The notes: generated from the letters alone by a model not told the origin. Positions 1 through 8,672 are shown, counted from the stretch's first letter. The stretch is 39,545 nt of DNA from CBFDBT01 sp965603115 (GCA_965603115.1 CBFDBT010000003.1:1-39545); one strand, 5' to 3'. A program made the numbers and translations.

Positions 1-573
1 CTACAAAATGCTTATGCCAATACGACCTCTTCGATATTGGTTGCCAAGGTTCAAGGCAACATCGTTGATGTTTTGATGCCGCCACTTAATGCTTTTGAAT
101 TGACATTGGGGTTTATGATCGGCGGCATTATACGCGGTGCTGGTGTTGGAGCTATAACGCTTTTGGCCTTCATGCTGCTTATGCCCTGGATTGATTTGGA
201 GTTAAACATTCACTCCACCGGGGCTGTGATATTTTTTGGATTAATGGCGAGTATTTTTCTCGCACTTGCTGGCATACTCACCGGAATATGGGCAGATAAA
301 TTTGACCATGCGGCCACGATCAGTAATTTTATCATCACACCACTCAGCCTGCTATCAGGCACATTTTATCTCATAGAACGGCTCCCTACGGGTTGGCAGA
401 TTTTTTCTCATATGAATCCTTTCTTTTATATCATAGATGGATTTCGCTATGGTTTTATTGGTCATGCGGAAAGCAATTTGATGATAGGCGCAGTATATTG
501 TATAATGCTGAATGTTATTCTTTGGGCTATAGTCCAATATGTGTTTCATAAGGGCTACCGCCTTAAGGCTTAA
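1..573 (+). CDS. ABC-2 type transporter permease, 3' part only
   Basis: This is the C-terminal 190 residues of a membrane permease. The reading frame is open back to base 1, so the start lies outside the window and the TTG at 37 is internal. Visible are at least five hydrophobic segments and the ABC-2 pattern near the end, where 'SGTFYLIERLP' is followed by 'NPFFYIIDGFRYGFIG', as in YadH/NodJ-type permeases. Such proteins form the membrane channel of exporters and pair with a separate ATPase, which would be expected just upstream. The substrate cannot be deduced. The gene ends about 70 bp before a strong hairpin (643-665), which probably terminates its transcript. The family call is firm; the role is open. 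Confidence 0.85.
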   Translation, partial: LQNAYANTTSSILVAKVQGNIVDVLMPPLNAFELTLGFMIGGIIRGAGVGAITLLAFMLLMPWIDLELNIHSTGAVIFFGLMASIFLALAGILTGIWADKFDHAATISNFIITPLSLLSGTFYLIERLPTGWQIFSHMNPFFYIIDGFRYGFIGHAESNLMIGAVYCIMLNVILWAIVQYVFHKGYRLKA

Positions 574-598
574 AGAGATACAATTATGACAGTCTTCA

Positions 599-627
599 TT
601 GACTTGAGCCTTGGGTGAGCATAATAC
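599..627 (+). promoter_or_regulatory. Candidate sigma-70-type promoter upstream of argD
   Basis: TTGACT at 599-604 is separated by 17 bp from TAATAC at 622-627, close to the housekeeping consensus. Transcription would start near 634. A hairpin at 643-665 would then lie almost at the 5' end of the argD leader. It may be a genuine promoter or a chance match; alphaproteobacterial promoters are degenerate. Confidence 0.4.
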
Positions 628-642
628 TCAAAATATGAAAAT

Positions 643-676
643 AAGCCGGTGCCGTGCGCTGGCTTTAAGCTTTTCT
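643..676 (+). terminator. Intrinsic-terminator-like hairpin between ABC permease and argD
   Basis: AAGCCGGTGC (643-652) pairs with GCGCTGGCTT (656-665) over 10 bp, including two G-T pairs, around a CGT loop, and is followed by TAAGCTTTT. It is placed to end the ABC operon transcript. If the promoter at 599-627 is real, the hairpin falls in the argD leader instead. Confidence 0.6.
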
Positions 677-720
677 GAATTGAGTGATATACAAGGTTTT
701 AATTGCAGGAGACGAGATCA

Positions 721-1911
721 ATGATAACGCCACTATTGCCAACATATCGCCGGATGCCAATCACTTTTGAACGCGGCGAAGGTATGTATCTTTTTGATAC
801 TGACGGTAAAAAACATCTCGATTTATATTCTGGCATTGGCGTGAGTGCTCTTGGTCATGCACATCCGCACCTTGTTGCTGCCCTAAAGGAGCAAGGAGAA
901 AAGCTTTGGCACTTATCAAACCTGTATGAGATACCGGGTCAGCAACGGCTTGCCGAGCGTTTGGTGGAGGCTAGTTTCGCTGATACAGTATTTTTCACTA
1001 ACTCGGGCGCAGAAGCTATAGAACTCTGCATCAAGATGGTGAGAAAACATTTTTCAGACAAAGGCCAAAGCCGCCACCGTATGGTAACGATGGGATCTGC
1101 CTTTCATGGGCGCACACTGGCTGGTATTGCAGCCGCGGGTCAGGAAAAATTGGTAGCTGGTTTTGCTCCCCTGCCTGAAGGATTTGATGTTGTGGATTGG
1201 GGTGACCTTGATGCGGTTGAAGCTGCGATAACGCCGAGCACAGGCGCGATTATGGTTGAGCCAGTGCAGGGTGAAGGTGGAATTCGCCCTCTAGGGCATA
1301 ATGTTTTGAGAGGCCTTCGCGCCCTTGCCGATAAGTATGACCTTTTGTTGGTACTCGATGAAATTCAGTGTGGCATGGGTCGTACGGGTAAGCTTTTTAA
1401 CCATGAGTGGGCTGATATCAGGCCAGATATTGTGGCTTCAGCCAAAGGTATTGGAGGCGGCTTTCCAATTGGCGCTGTTCTGGCGACAGAAAAAGCAGCT
1501 AGTGGTATGGTTGCGGGCACACATGGCACTACATATGGCGGCAACCCGCTTGCGATGGCAATAGGTAATGCTGTTATGGATGTGATGTTGGAAGATGGCT
1601 TCATGGACCATGTGGTCGAGGTAGGTAATAGACTGCAAGAGGCACTTGTGAAGCTGAAGGATAATCATCCAACTATAATTGATGAAGTGCGCGGAACGGG
1701 CTTGATGCTGGGAATGAAATGTTCCTGCGTTGATACACGCATTGCTGTGCTCGATTTGGTTAAAAGAGGCCTGTTGGTGGCACCGGCTGGAGACAGCGTC
1801 ATTCGCTTTTTGCCACCACTCATTATGCAAAATGAGCATGTTGAGGAAGCCTATAAGGGTCTTGATGCGGCTTTGACCGACTGGCAAACCAACGGTCTAC
1901 CCAGCGAGTAA
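721..1911 (+). CDS. argD: Acetylornithine aminotransferase
   Basis: This is a PLP-dependent class-III aminotransferase that converts N-acetylglutamate semialdehyde to N2-acetylornithine in arginine synthesis; family members often also act on succinyl-diaminopimelate. The 396 residues match the family length. Recognisable are 'YSGIGVSALGHAHP' near the N-terminus, 'TNSGAEAIE' for cofactor phosphate binding, 'LDEIQCGMGRTG', and the Schiff-base lysine K242 in 'ASAKGIGGG'. The ATG at 721 is chosen because AGGAGA (707-712) sits 8 bases upstream; the in-frame TTG at 703 would lie ahead of this ribosome site. argF follows after 25 bp, so the two are probably co-transcribed, an arrangement common in Alphaproteobacteria. 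Nothing is missing or broken. Confidence 0.96.
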   Translation: MITPLLPTYRRMPITFERGEGMYLFDTDGKKHLDLYSGIGVSALGHAHPHLVAALKEQGEKLWHLSNLYEIPGQQRLAERLVEASFADTVFFTNSGAEAIELCIKMVRKHFSDKGQSRHRMVTMGSAFHGRTLAGIAAAGQEKLVAGFAPLPEGFDVVDWGDLDAVEAAITPSTGAIMVEPVQGEGGIRPLGHNVLRGLRALADKYDLLLVLDEIQCGMGRTGKLFNHEWADIRPDIVASAKGIGGGFPIGAVLATEKAASGMVAGTHGTTYGGNPLAMAIGNAVMDVMLEDGFMDHVVEVGNRLQEALVKLKDNHPTIIDEVRGTGLMLGMKCSCVDTRIAVLDLVKRGLLVAPAGDSVIRFLPPLIMQNEHVEEAYKGLDAALTDWQTNGLPSE

Positions 1912-1936
1912 GGTTGCCTAATGAAAGTGAGAGTTA

Positions 1937-2869
1937 ATGTCTGACATTCGACATTTTATAGATATAAGCGATTTTTCCAGCGCGGAGCTCAGGCTCATTC
2001 TGGACCACGCAAAGGCTGTTAAGGCTGCTCGCAAAGGCATGCCCAAAGGCGCGCTTGACATTGATGCGCCATTGAGTGGGGAAAGCCTCGCGATGATATT
2101 TGAAAAATCAAGTACGCGCACACGCATCTCTTTCGATGTGGGCATGCGCCAGCTTGGCGGGTCAACTATTGTTATGCAAAGTGGGGACATGCAGCTTGGA
2201 CGGGGTGAAACTGTGCCCGATACCGCACAGGTTCTATCGCGCTTTGTCGATGCTATTATGCTGCGGGCAAACGACCATAATGCGTTGCTCGAACTTGCTG
2301 AGCATGCCACTGTACCGGTGATTAATGCGCTGACAGACTTTTCCCATCCCTGTCAATTAATGGCGGATATTTTAACGATAGAAGAACATCTCGGAGATAT
2401 TAAAGGCAAGAAGGTCACTTGGATGGGAGACGGCAATAACGTTGTGACAAGTCTTATCCACTGCGCGGTGCGTTTTGATTTTTCACTTACGATTGCTTGC
2501 CCTGAAAACCTTACACCAGACGCGGATGTTCTCGCTTGGGCCAAAGCCGAAGGCGGGGATATCACATTGCTGTCGTCAGCTGAAGGCGCGACAAACGGTG
2601 CTGATGTTGTGGTCACTGATTGCTGGGTATCTATGGGCGACACGGACGTTGATGAACGCATGAAAGCTCTTTTGCCGTTTCAAGTGAGCGATGAGAGCAT
2701 GGACGCCGCAGCAGATCACGCTATATTCATGCACTGTCTTCCTGCCCACCGCGGTGAAGAAGTGACACCTTCTGTTATAGATGGCCCGCGCTCTGTTATT
2801 TTTGACGAGGCTGAAAACCGTCTTCATGCGCAAAAAGCCATATTGGCTTGGTGTTTGGGTAAAATTTAA
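1937..2869 (+). CDS. argF: Ornithine carbamoyltransferase
   Basis: It makes citrulline from ornithine and carbamoyl phosphate in the cytoplasm, normally as a trimer. The 310 residues are the usual size. The carbamoyl-phosphate-binding motif 'SSTRTR' lies near residue 58, and the catalytic 'HCLP' motif near residue 264 carries the cysteine that, with the 'GDTDVDER' loop, marks an ornithine rather than aspartate transcarbamylase. The 'DFSHPCQLMADI' stretch is also diagnostic. It sits between argD and hslO on the same strand with short gaps (25 and 21 bp), giving an argD-argF-hslO run. No ArgR-type operator was recognised nearby. Confidence 0.97.
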   Translation: MSDIRHFIDISDFSSAELRLILDHAKAVKAARKGMPKGALDIDAPLSGESLAMIFEKSSTRTRISFDVGMRQLGGSTIVMQSGDMQLGRGETVPDTAQVLSRFVDAIMLRANDHNALLELAEHATVPVINALTDFSHPCQLMADILTIEEHLGDIKGKKVTWMGDGNNVVTSLIHCAVRFDFSLTIACPENLTPDADVLAWAKAEGGDITLLSSAEGATNGADVVVTDCWVSMGDTDVDERMKALLPFQVSDESMDAAADHAIFMHCLPAHRGEEVTPSVIDGPRSVIFDEAENRLHAQKAILAWCLGKI

Positions 2870-2890
2870 ACCAATAAACGAAGAATAATT

Positions 2891-3847
2891 ATGAGCGATG
2901 CACCAATAATAATAGCCGACCAGCCGGGTAGCCGGGATAATGAAGTTCGCCCTTTTCAAATTGAAGGCATGAATGTGCGTGGTCGCGCTGTGCGGCTTGG
3001 TACTGCGGTTGACCAAATTTTATCAGCCCATGAGTACCCGGACAGCATTAATGTGCAGTTGGGCAATATCCTCAGCTTGACGGGCTTGCTTGGCAGCATG
3101 CTAAAATATGATGGCATTGTCACTGTTCAGTTTAAGGGTAGTGGCGCTGTAAAAATGCTGGTTGCCGACCTTGAGCATAGCGAAGGAAAGCTCGGAAAAC
3201 TAAGAGCCTACGCGCAAATCGATGAAACTATTTTGGCGCAATATGGCAAAATGCCAAGTTTTGGCGCCTTGATGAAAAAAGGCTATCTCGCGATCACCAT
3301 CGATCAGGGTGATGATATGGAGCGCTATCAGGGCATTGTCGAAATAGAAGGCACAACGCTACAAGAGTCTGCTATGGCTTACTTTAAACAATCTGAGCAA
3401 ACGCCAACTGAAATTCGTTTGACCACAAGTCGCGATCCGGTTTCAGGAAACTGGCGATCCGGCGGTATTATGGTTCAGCACCTTGCGCGCGGGGAAGTGG
3501 GCCAAGAACGTAATTTAGATGATGATCAGGGTGATGCATGGAACCGTGCATCCATATTGATGAAAACGGTAAAAGACGATGAGCTGACCGATCCTACCAT
3601 CGATCTGGACCAGTTGCTTTTAAGACTTTACCATGAAGATGGTGTGCGGGTATTTGACCCATCTCAGCTTGAGCATGGTTGTCGCTGTAGTCGCGAGCGC
3701 GTTGTCACTGTGCTTGCCAGCTTGAGCAAGGATGATATAGACCACGCTTTTCAAGATGATAAAACTATTAGTGTGAACTGCGAATTTTGCAACAAAGACT
3801 ATTCCTTTACAGAAGATGATATTCGCAAGGAACTAGAGACTAAATAG
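2891..3847 (+). CDS. hslO: Redox-regulated chaperone Hsp33
   Basis: Hsp33 is a cytosolic holdase that is switched on when oxidative stress releases zinc from its C-terminal cysteines. This 318-residue protein has the expected N-terminal domain ('LTGLLGSMLKYDGIVTVQFKG') and the complete zinc site: C264 and C266 in 'GCRCSRE', then C297 and C300 in 'CEFC'. That is the CxC-x30-CxxC spacing of the family, so the redox switch should work. The gene starts 21 bp after argF, and the linkage to argF is seen in many Alphaproteobacteria although no metabolic reason is obvious. The C-terminal 'FTEDDIRKEL' fits the family. Confidence 0.96.
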   Translation: MSDAPIIIADQPGSRDNEVRPFQIEGMNVRGRAVRLGTAVDQILSAHEYPDSINVQLGNILSLTGLLGSMLKYDGIVTVQFKGSGAVKMLVADLEHSEGKLGKLRAYAQIDETILAQYGKMPSFGALMKKGYLAITIDQGDDMERYQGIVEIEGTTLQESAMAYFKQSEQTPTEIRLTTSRDPVSGNWRSGGIMVQHLARGEVGQERNLDDDQGDAWNRASILMKTVKDDELTDPTIDLDQLLLRLYHEDGVRVFDPSQLEHGCRCSRERVVTVLASLSKDDIDHAFQDDKTISVNCEFCNKDYSFTEDDIRKELETK

Positions 3848-3867
3848 AAATTGCAGATGGTCAGGGC

Positions 3868-4500
3868 ATGAAAAAAGCCGATATATATAGCGTTTTCAAG
3901 CGCTGGCACGATGATAATCCCGAGCCCAAGGGCGAGCTGGATTATGTCAATGATTTCACCCTGCTTGTGGCTGTTGTGCTTTCCGCGCAAGCTACCGACG
4001 TTGGTGTTAACAAGGCGACCAAAGCGCTGTTTAAAATAGCAACTACACCGGAAGATATGCTGGCGCTTGGTTTAGACGGTGTTATCTCCCACATAAAAAC
4101 CATTGGATTATATAACGCCAAGGCTAAAAATATCATTGGTCTGTGTCGTATGCTGATTGATGATTATGATAGCAAAGTCCCCGAAACCCGCGAAGACCTA
4201 GAGCGTCTGCCCGGTGTTGGCCGCAAAACGGCTAATGTGGTTTTAAATATAGCTTTTGGCCAATCGACAATTGCTGTGGACACACACCTGTTTCGCGTTG
4301 GAAACCGCACTGGCCTTGCCAAGGGTAAAACGCCGCTGGCCGTTGAAAAAAAGCTAGAGAAAATTATCCCGAAAGAATTTGTCCGCGATAGTCACCACTG
4401 GATGATTTTGCATGGGCGCTATATTTGTAAAGCCCGAAAACCCTTGTGTGAAAAATGTATTATTTCTGATTTATGTGAGTTCAAGGGGAAGACTCTTTAA
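3868..4500 (+). CDS. nth: Endonuclease III (DNA glycosylase/AP lyase)
   Basis: It removes oxidised pyrimidines in base-excision repair and cuts the resulting abasic site. The 210 residues contain the helix-hairpin-helix 'LPGVGRKTANVVL' with the catalytic lysine K120, the catalytic aspartate D138 in 'AVDTHLFRVGNR', and the [4Fe-4S] ligands C187, C194, C197 and C203 spaced C-x6-C-x2-C-x5-C. Both catalytic numbers coincide with those of the E. coli enzyme. The gene follows hslO by 20 bp and is the last of the rightward run. Its stop codon directly abuts the GC-rich structured gap at 4501-4640. Confidence 0.97.
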   Translation: MKKADIYSVFKRWHDDNPEPKGELDYVNDFTLLVAVVLSAQATDVGVNKATKALFKIATTPEDMLALGLDGVISHIKTIGLYNAKAKNIIGLCRMLIDDYDSKVPETREDLERLPGVGRKTANVVLNIAFGQSTIAVDTHLFRVGNRTGLAKGKTPLAVEKKLEKIIPKEFVRDSHHWMILHGRYICKARKPLCEKCIISDLCEFKGKTL

Positions 4501-4507
4501 TCGTTCA

Positions 4508-4640
4508 GACGTCACTAAGGCTCCTCGCATAAGCTCGGCCTCCTACTTAGTTGGTACGCTCACTAGTCGTGAGCTATTATCCGAAGCAGCTTGCTGATGA
4601 GGCAAGCGTGACTACGCGCCCGCAGCGGAGCGAGGACCCT
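4508..4640. repeat. GC-rich hairpin cluster in convergent gap; possible interspersed repeat
   Basis: This 133-bp block lies between convergent nth and purH. 4501-4640 is about 57% GC by my count, whereas other gaps here are AT-rich, and the change at 4640 is abrupt. It contains two perfect hairpins: GCTCAC (4558-4563) with GTGAGC (4569-4574), loop TAGTC; and GCTTGC (4589-4594) with GCAAGC (4602-4607), loop of 7. Longer-range matches are TCCTCGC (4522-4528) with GCGAGGA (4630-4636), and GTCAC (4511-4515) with GTGAC (4608-4612); these two cross, so they cannot both form in a nested fold. No U-tract follows. It may be a REP-like or miniature mobile repeat, or a structured RNA. Confidence 0.45.
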
Positions 4641-4654
4641 AAATAATATAAAAC

Positions 4655-6238
4655 CTAATGCTTAAAATGTCGCATGCCGGTAAAGACCATGGCTAGACCC
4701 GCTTCGTCAGCGGCTTTAATCACATCGTCATCGCGCATCGAGCCACCCGGTTGGATGACAGCTGTTGCGCCCGCTTCAGCTGCTGCAAGCAAACCGTCAG
4801 CAAAGGGAAAGAAAGCGTCACTTGCAACAACAGAGCCTTTAGCCAGTGTTACTGCGTCGCCTGCCATTTCAGCGGCTTCACCAGCCCTTAGGGCCGCAAT
4901 GCGGCTGCTGTCTTTACGGTTCATTTGACCCGCGCCCACACCAACGGTCATGCCGTCTTTAACGTAGACAATAGCGTTTGACTTAACGTGTTTGGCAACC
5001 TTCCACGCAAAGAGCATGTCTTCAAGTTCCTTGTCACTTGGCTGGCGCTTGGTAACAATTTTCAGGTCGCCTTTAGTGAGGCTGCCGATATCACGGTCTT
5101 GCACCAAAAAACCACCGGCTACAGTTTTCACCATTTTAGCGGCTTGGTCCCTTGTTGCCATCGTGCCCGTGGTCAAAAGACGCAGGTTTTTCTTGGCTGC
5201 AATTATGGCTTTCGCCTCGTCGCTCACGTCTGGCGCGATGATCACTTCAGTGAAAATTTGCACTATTTCTTCAGCTGTTGCAGCGTCCAGTGTTTTGTTG
5301 ACTGCAATGATGCCGCCAAAGGCTGATACTGGATCACATTTTAGCGCATTTTTATATGCTTCCACCAAGCTATCAGCCGTTGCTACACCGCAAGGGTTGG
5401 CATGCTTGATAATAGCTACCGTTGGTGTGGCGCTGTCAAATTCGCTCACCAATTCAAAGGCGGCGTCAGTGTCATTAAGGTTATTATAAGAAAGCTCTTT
5501 ACCTTGGTGTTGCTGGGCGGTCGAGATGCCAGCGCGGCCTTCATTGTTTGTGTAAAAAGCGGCAACCTGATGGGGGTTCTCGCCGTAGCGACATTCCTGA
5601 ACCTTGGTGCCAGTAAGCGACATACGCTCTGGGAAGGTTTCGCCATTTTGCTCTGCGTACCAGCTGGAAATTGCTGTGTCATAGGCGGCTGTGCGGGCGT
5701 AGGCTTTGGCAGCCATCTTTTTGCGAGTCTCTTGCGTTGTGCCGCCTTGGTCTGCCATTTCAGCCGTGATCACGTTATAGTCTGTCGGATCGGTGACAAT
5801 GGTTACAAAGCCATAATTTTTAGCCGCCGAGCGCACCATGGCAGGGCCGCCAATATCGATATTTTCAATGCAGGTGTGAAAATCAGCACCCGATTTAACG
5901 GTAGCTTCAAAAGGATAAAGATTAATCGCAACCAGATCGATGCTGGCTATATCATGCTCTTTCATCGCGGCAACATGGTCTGCGTTGTCACGCAGAGCCA
6001 AAAAGCCACCGTGCACTTTAGGGTGCAGGGTTTTAACGCGTCCATCCATCATCTCAGGAAATCCGGTGTAGTCAGCCACTTCAGTGACCGCGATACCCGC
6101 GTCTCTGATGGCTTTGGCAGATCCGCCAGTGGAGAGAATTTCAACACCGTTATCGGCGAGACTTTTGGCAAAGTCCACGAGGCCGCTTTTATCTGATACG
6201 GATATCAGGGCACGTTTGATTGGGATAATGTTACTCAT
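4655..6238 (-). CDS. purH: Bifunctional AICAR transformylase/IMP cyclohydrolase
   Basis: It catalyses the last two steps of de novo purine synthesis: formyl transfer from 10-formyl-THF to AICAR, then ring closure to IMP. The 527 residues match the family. The N-terminal MGS-like cyclohydrolase domain carries 'ALISVSDKSGLVDFAKSL', 'STGGSAKAIRDAGI' and 'DGRVKTLHPKVHGG'. The C-terminal transformylase domain carries the catalytic 'KHANPCGVA' near residue 278 and 'SDAFFPFADGL'. It starts 28 bp after the heparinase-like gene, completing the rsmB-rpe-heparinase-purH order that is widespread in Alphaproteobacteria. No purine riboswitch is visible in the short gap upstream. Confidence 0.97.
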   Translation of the reverse strand: MSNIIPIKRALISVSDKSGLVDFAKSLADNGVEILSTGGSAKAIRDAGIAVTEVADYTGFPEMMDGRVKTLHPKVHGGFLALRDNADHVAAMKEHDIASIDLVAINLYPFEATVKSGADFHTCIENIDIGGPAMVRSAAKNYGFVTIVTDPTDYNVITAEMADQGGTTQETRKKMAAKAYARTAAYDTAISSWYAEQNGETFPERMSLTGTKVQECRYGENPHQVAAFYTNNEGRAGISTAQQHQGKELSYNNLNDTDAAFELVSEFDSATPTVAIIKHANPCGVATADSLVEAYKNALKCDPVSAFGGIIAVNKTLDAATAEEIVQIFTEVIIAPDVSDEAKAIIAAKKNLRLLTTGTMATRDQAAKMVKTVAGGFLVQDRDIGSLTKGDLKIVTKRQPSDKELEDMLFAWKVAKHVKSNAIVYVKDGMTVGVGAGQMNRKDSSRIAALRAGEAAEMAGDAVTLAKGSVVASDAFFPFADGLLAAAEAGATAVIQPGGSMRDDDVIKAADEAGLAMVFTGMRHFKH

Positions 6239-6266
6239 AAAATATGGTCCTTAGGATGGGGCTTGG

Positions 6267-8000
6267 TTATTTATCAATGCGCTCAAACGACCAGGTTAAA
6301 CTTTGGGAGTTAGGGTGTTGAGCTTTGTCTAGGGTTACTGAAATTTGTTGGCTTCTAACAGGATGATCACGGCGCAGCAAGTAAAGAGATTCTTCGAGCG
6401 ATCCTCGGCCACCTTCTAGGTGGAATTGCCAGCCATGTCCGCTCGGTAATAATAAAAGTACACCTTTGCCAGACTGGTTGACCTCTGCCTTAATATCAGG
6501 GTGCAGATGAAAACGAACAACAATATCTTTTTCTTTGGCTTTGTTGTTGGCACTGATCAAGCAATCTTCACCCGAAATAGTGCGGCCATCGGCACTGAGA
6601 GAAATGTGGCGCTGATGGATCAGACCAAATCGTTTCACATAGCCATCATGCTCGGCCCTTATGTCACTATGGTGTTTGGACTGGGTGCGCGTGGTTTTGA
6701 CTTTTCTTACACCAGTTCCGACCGTGCCATCTCCATTGATCTGGCTAGAGTTGGTATTATCAATAACCAGTGTCGAATGGGCGGCTGTAGCGCGAGACAG
6801 GTGTGCCAGCTCAATAAAACCACTGCCGCTTGATGCCGGGCCCATGTTAACAACAACGAGGTCCTTACCATCAGAAAATTCAAACGACAGCGTGCCCGCA
6901 TGAGACTTTTTAGACAAAAGATTAGAAGCGGGTGCGCCGCAATCCATAATGATTGTGGTGCGTCGATTTTTAATGCGCTGAAAACCACTGTGTACGGCAT
7001 TTTCAATGGCGCGACCTCGGGCATTAGAGGCTGCTAAGATACTATCAATAGCAAGTGAGGAGATGGTGCTAGCACTATTAAATCGTGCAATTTGACCGCC
7101 GCCATGGCGCAGGCCCCGCACAAAGGGGGCCATTTTGTCGAGGGTTGTTTGTATCCATTCGGGCGGTGTTTGGCTGACATCGAGATAAGCCGCTTTAATG
7201 ATAATGAGATAGCGCATGGTCTGCACTGAGTCATCAGGGTTCCGAGAAGCTAGGCCACCATCTTGCAAAAGATACGCCTCGAGATTTGTTTTTAGCTTTT
7301 GAGCGCCACGAGCAAGAAGAATATTGCCCCCCGGCAGCAAAAGTCCCGCTATTAAAAGGCCAGAAGCTGCCGCTATAGCCGGCATGCCAGCAGGGGCATC
7401 ATTTATGGTGCGTGACAAGTGCCGCGCTTGTTGCGCCATAGCGTTTAAAAGCTTACTGCGATAAACCATGTCTTTTGATGACAGGGTGAGCGGAGCATGA
7501 ACAATGAGATTGGCAAGGCGAGCACCAATGGTATCGCTTGCCCACACATCCGAGTGCCAGCTTTCATATTTATCAATCCAGCGGGAGATAAACCCTTCAA
7601 CCGTCTCTCGCACGCCGTCTTCTTCAAGCTCGGCGAGATCTGCAATCCAGGTAAAGGAATGAAATTGACGAATAAACTCAGCGTGCATTCGCTCGACGTT
7701 GCCAAAGCATAGCGGGTCGGTAATATCGGCTTTTTCACCGTTATAATCGAGATTGCCCGCTAAAATTTTTCGTCCGCGCTCGGCACTGCCGGGCGCTGGG
7801 TCTTGAGGGCTAGCGAGTAGTTTGAGGGGGTGTCGGCCTTTAAGGCGCTGGCTATATAAAGGCATACCATAACCGAGTTCACGGACAGAGCGGGACATGC
7901 CCTTATTGAGGCGCACAACAGTGCTTTGACTATCAGCGCGGTGCAAGGTGTGACTTTGCACCGTCTCTTTCACATCTGATGGCCCGCTCTCATTACTCAC
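6267..8000 (-). CDS. Heparinase II/III family protein
   Basis: This 577-residue protein is of the type found just upstream of purH in many Alphaproteobacteria. By family it has an N-terminal helical alpha/alpha toroid (roughly residues 80-300, rich in W and aromatic residues) and a C-terminal heparinase II/III beta-sandwich (roughly 310-565). The segments 'HGGGQIARFNS' and 'IMDCGAP' mark the junction. Relatives cleave uronic-acid polysaccharides by beta-elimination, but substrate and activity of this chromosomal type are not established. No signal peptide is seen, which is odd for a polysaccharide lyase. The start is GTG at 8000 with AGGAAAA just upstream. It lies 9 bp after rpe and is probably co-transcribed with it. 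Confidence 0.85.
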   Translation of the reverse strand: MSNESGPSDVKETVQSHTLHRADSQSTVVRLNKGMSRSVRELGYGMPLYSQRLKGRHPLKLLASPQDPAPGSAERGRKILAGNLDYNGEKADITDPLCFGNVERMHAEFIRQFHSFTWIADLAELEEDGVRETVEGFISRWIDKYESWHSDVWASDTIGARLANLIVHAPLTLSSKDMVYRSKLLNAMAQQARHLSRTINDAPAGMPAIAAASGLLIAGLLLPGGNILLARGAQKLKTNLEAYLLQDGGLASRNPDDSVQTMRYLIIIKAAYLDVSQTPPEWIQTTLDKMAPFVRGLRHGGGQIARFNSASTISSLAIDSILAASNARGRAIENAVHSGFQRIKNRRTTIIMDCGAPASNLLSKKSHAGTLSFEFSDGKDLVVVNMGPASSGSGFIELAHLSRATAAHSTLVIDNTNSSQINGDGTVGTGVRKVKTTRTQSKHHSDIRAEHDGYVKRFGLIHQRHISLSADGRTISGEDCLISANNKAKEKDIVVRFHLHPDIKAEVNQSGKGVLLLLPSGHGWQFHLEGGRGSLEESLYLLRRDHPVRSQQISVTLDKAQHPNSQSLTWSFERIDK

Positions 8001-8009
8001 GCACTTTTC

Positions 8010-8672
8010 CTATTTGCCTCTTAGCTTTTTGATATTGTCAACGTAAGCTGTAGGTCCACCTTTAAAGGTAGCGCTACCAGCGACAAGAACATCCGCGCCA
8101 GCATCAATGACAGATTGCACAGTGGCATCATTAACGCCGCCATCAACTTCAAGATCAATATCCAGTCCCAAGCTATCGATGCGCTTTCGTATTGTTTCTA
8201 TTTTACGTAGTTGACTGGTGATAAAGCTTTGGCCGCCAAAGCCCGGGTTTACTGACATAACGAGTATCATGTCGAGGTCTTCGTACATATAGTCAAGCGA
8301 GGTCTCTGGTGTAGCGGGGTTGAGGGATATTCCAGCTTTAACACCGTGAGAGCGAATGGCTTGTACTGTGCGGTGCGTGTGTGCACCCGCTTCAGCGTGA
8401 ATGGTAATGATGTCAGATCCAGCGTCGACAAAAGGTTTAATATAAAGATCAACGGGCGCTATCATTAAATGTACATCAAAGACTTTTTTGGTATGAGACC
8501 TGAGTGACTTTACTACGTCGGGACCAATGGTAATATTGGGGACAAAATGACCATCCATAACATCAATGTGGATATAGTCAGCACCGGCGTTATCTATTGC
8601 CTCAACTTCTGCGCCAAGCTTGGCAAAATCCGCGGACAAAATGGAAGGTGCTATTCTAATGGGTTTTTGCAT
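8010..8672 (-). CDS. rpe: Ribulose-phosphate 3-epimerase
   Basis: It interconverts D-ribulose 5-phosphate and D-xylulose 5-phosphate in the pentose phosphate pathway. The 220-residue TIM barrel shows all family signatures: 'IAPSILSADFAKLG' at the start, 'HIDVMDGHFVPNITIGP' with the metal-binding His-Asp pair, 'VMSVNPGFGGQSF', 'LEVDGGVND' and 'AGSATFKG' for phosphate binding. The ATG at 8672 has TAGGAA seven bases upstream. It lies between rsmB (64-bp gap) and the heparinase-like gene. Nothing unusual. Confidence 0.97.
   Translation of the reverse strand: MQKPIRIAPSILSADFAKLGAEVEAIDNAGADYIHIDVMDGHFVPNITIGPDVVKSLRSHTKKVFDVHLMIAPVDLYIKPFVDAGSDIITIHAEAGAHTHRTVQAIRSHGVKAGISLNPATPETSLDYMYEDLDMILVMSVNPGFGGQSFITSQLRKIETIRKRIDSLGLDIDLEVDGGVNDATVQSVIDAGADVLVAGSATFKGGPTAYVDNIKKLRGK

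Noticed and set aside
1438..1887. 149-codon leftward ORF opposite argD
   Set aside because: It is antisense to conserved argD, with no recognisable domain or start signal.
4412..4597. 61-codon ORF running from nth into the structured gap
   Set aside because: It overlaps nth in another frame and has no ribosome site; its Ser/Leu-rich tail follows from the GC-rich repeat block.
5402..6196. 264-codon rightward ORF opposite purH
   Set aside because: It is fully antisense to a strongly conserved gene, lacks a family pattern and a ribosome site, and has low-complexity translated sequence.
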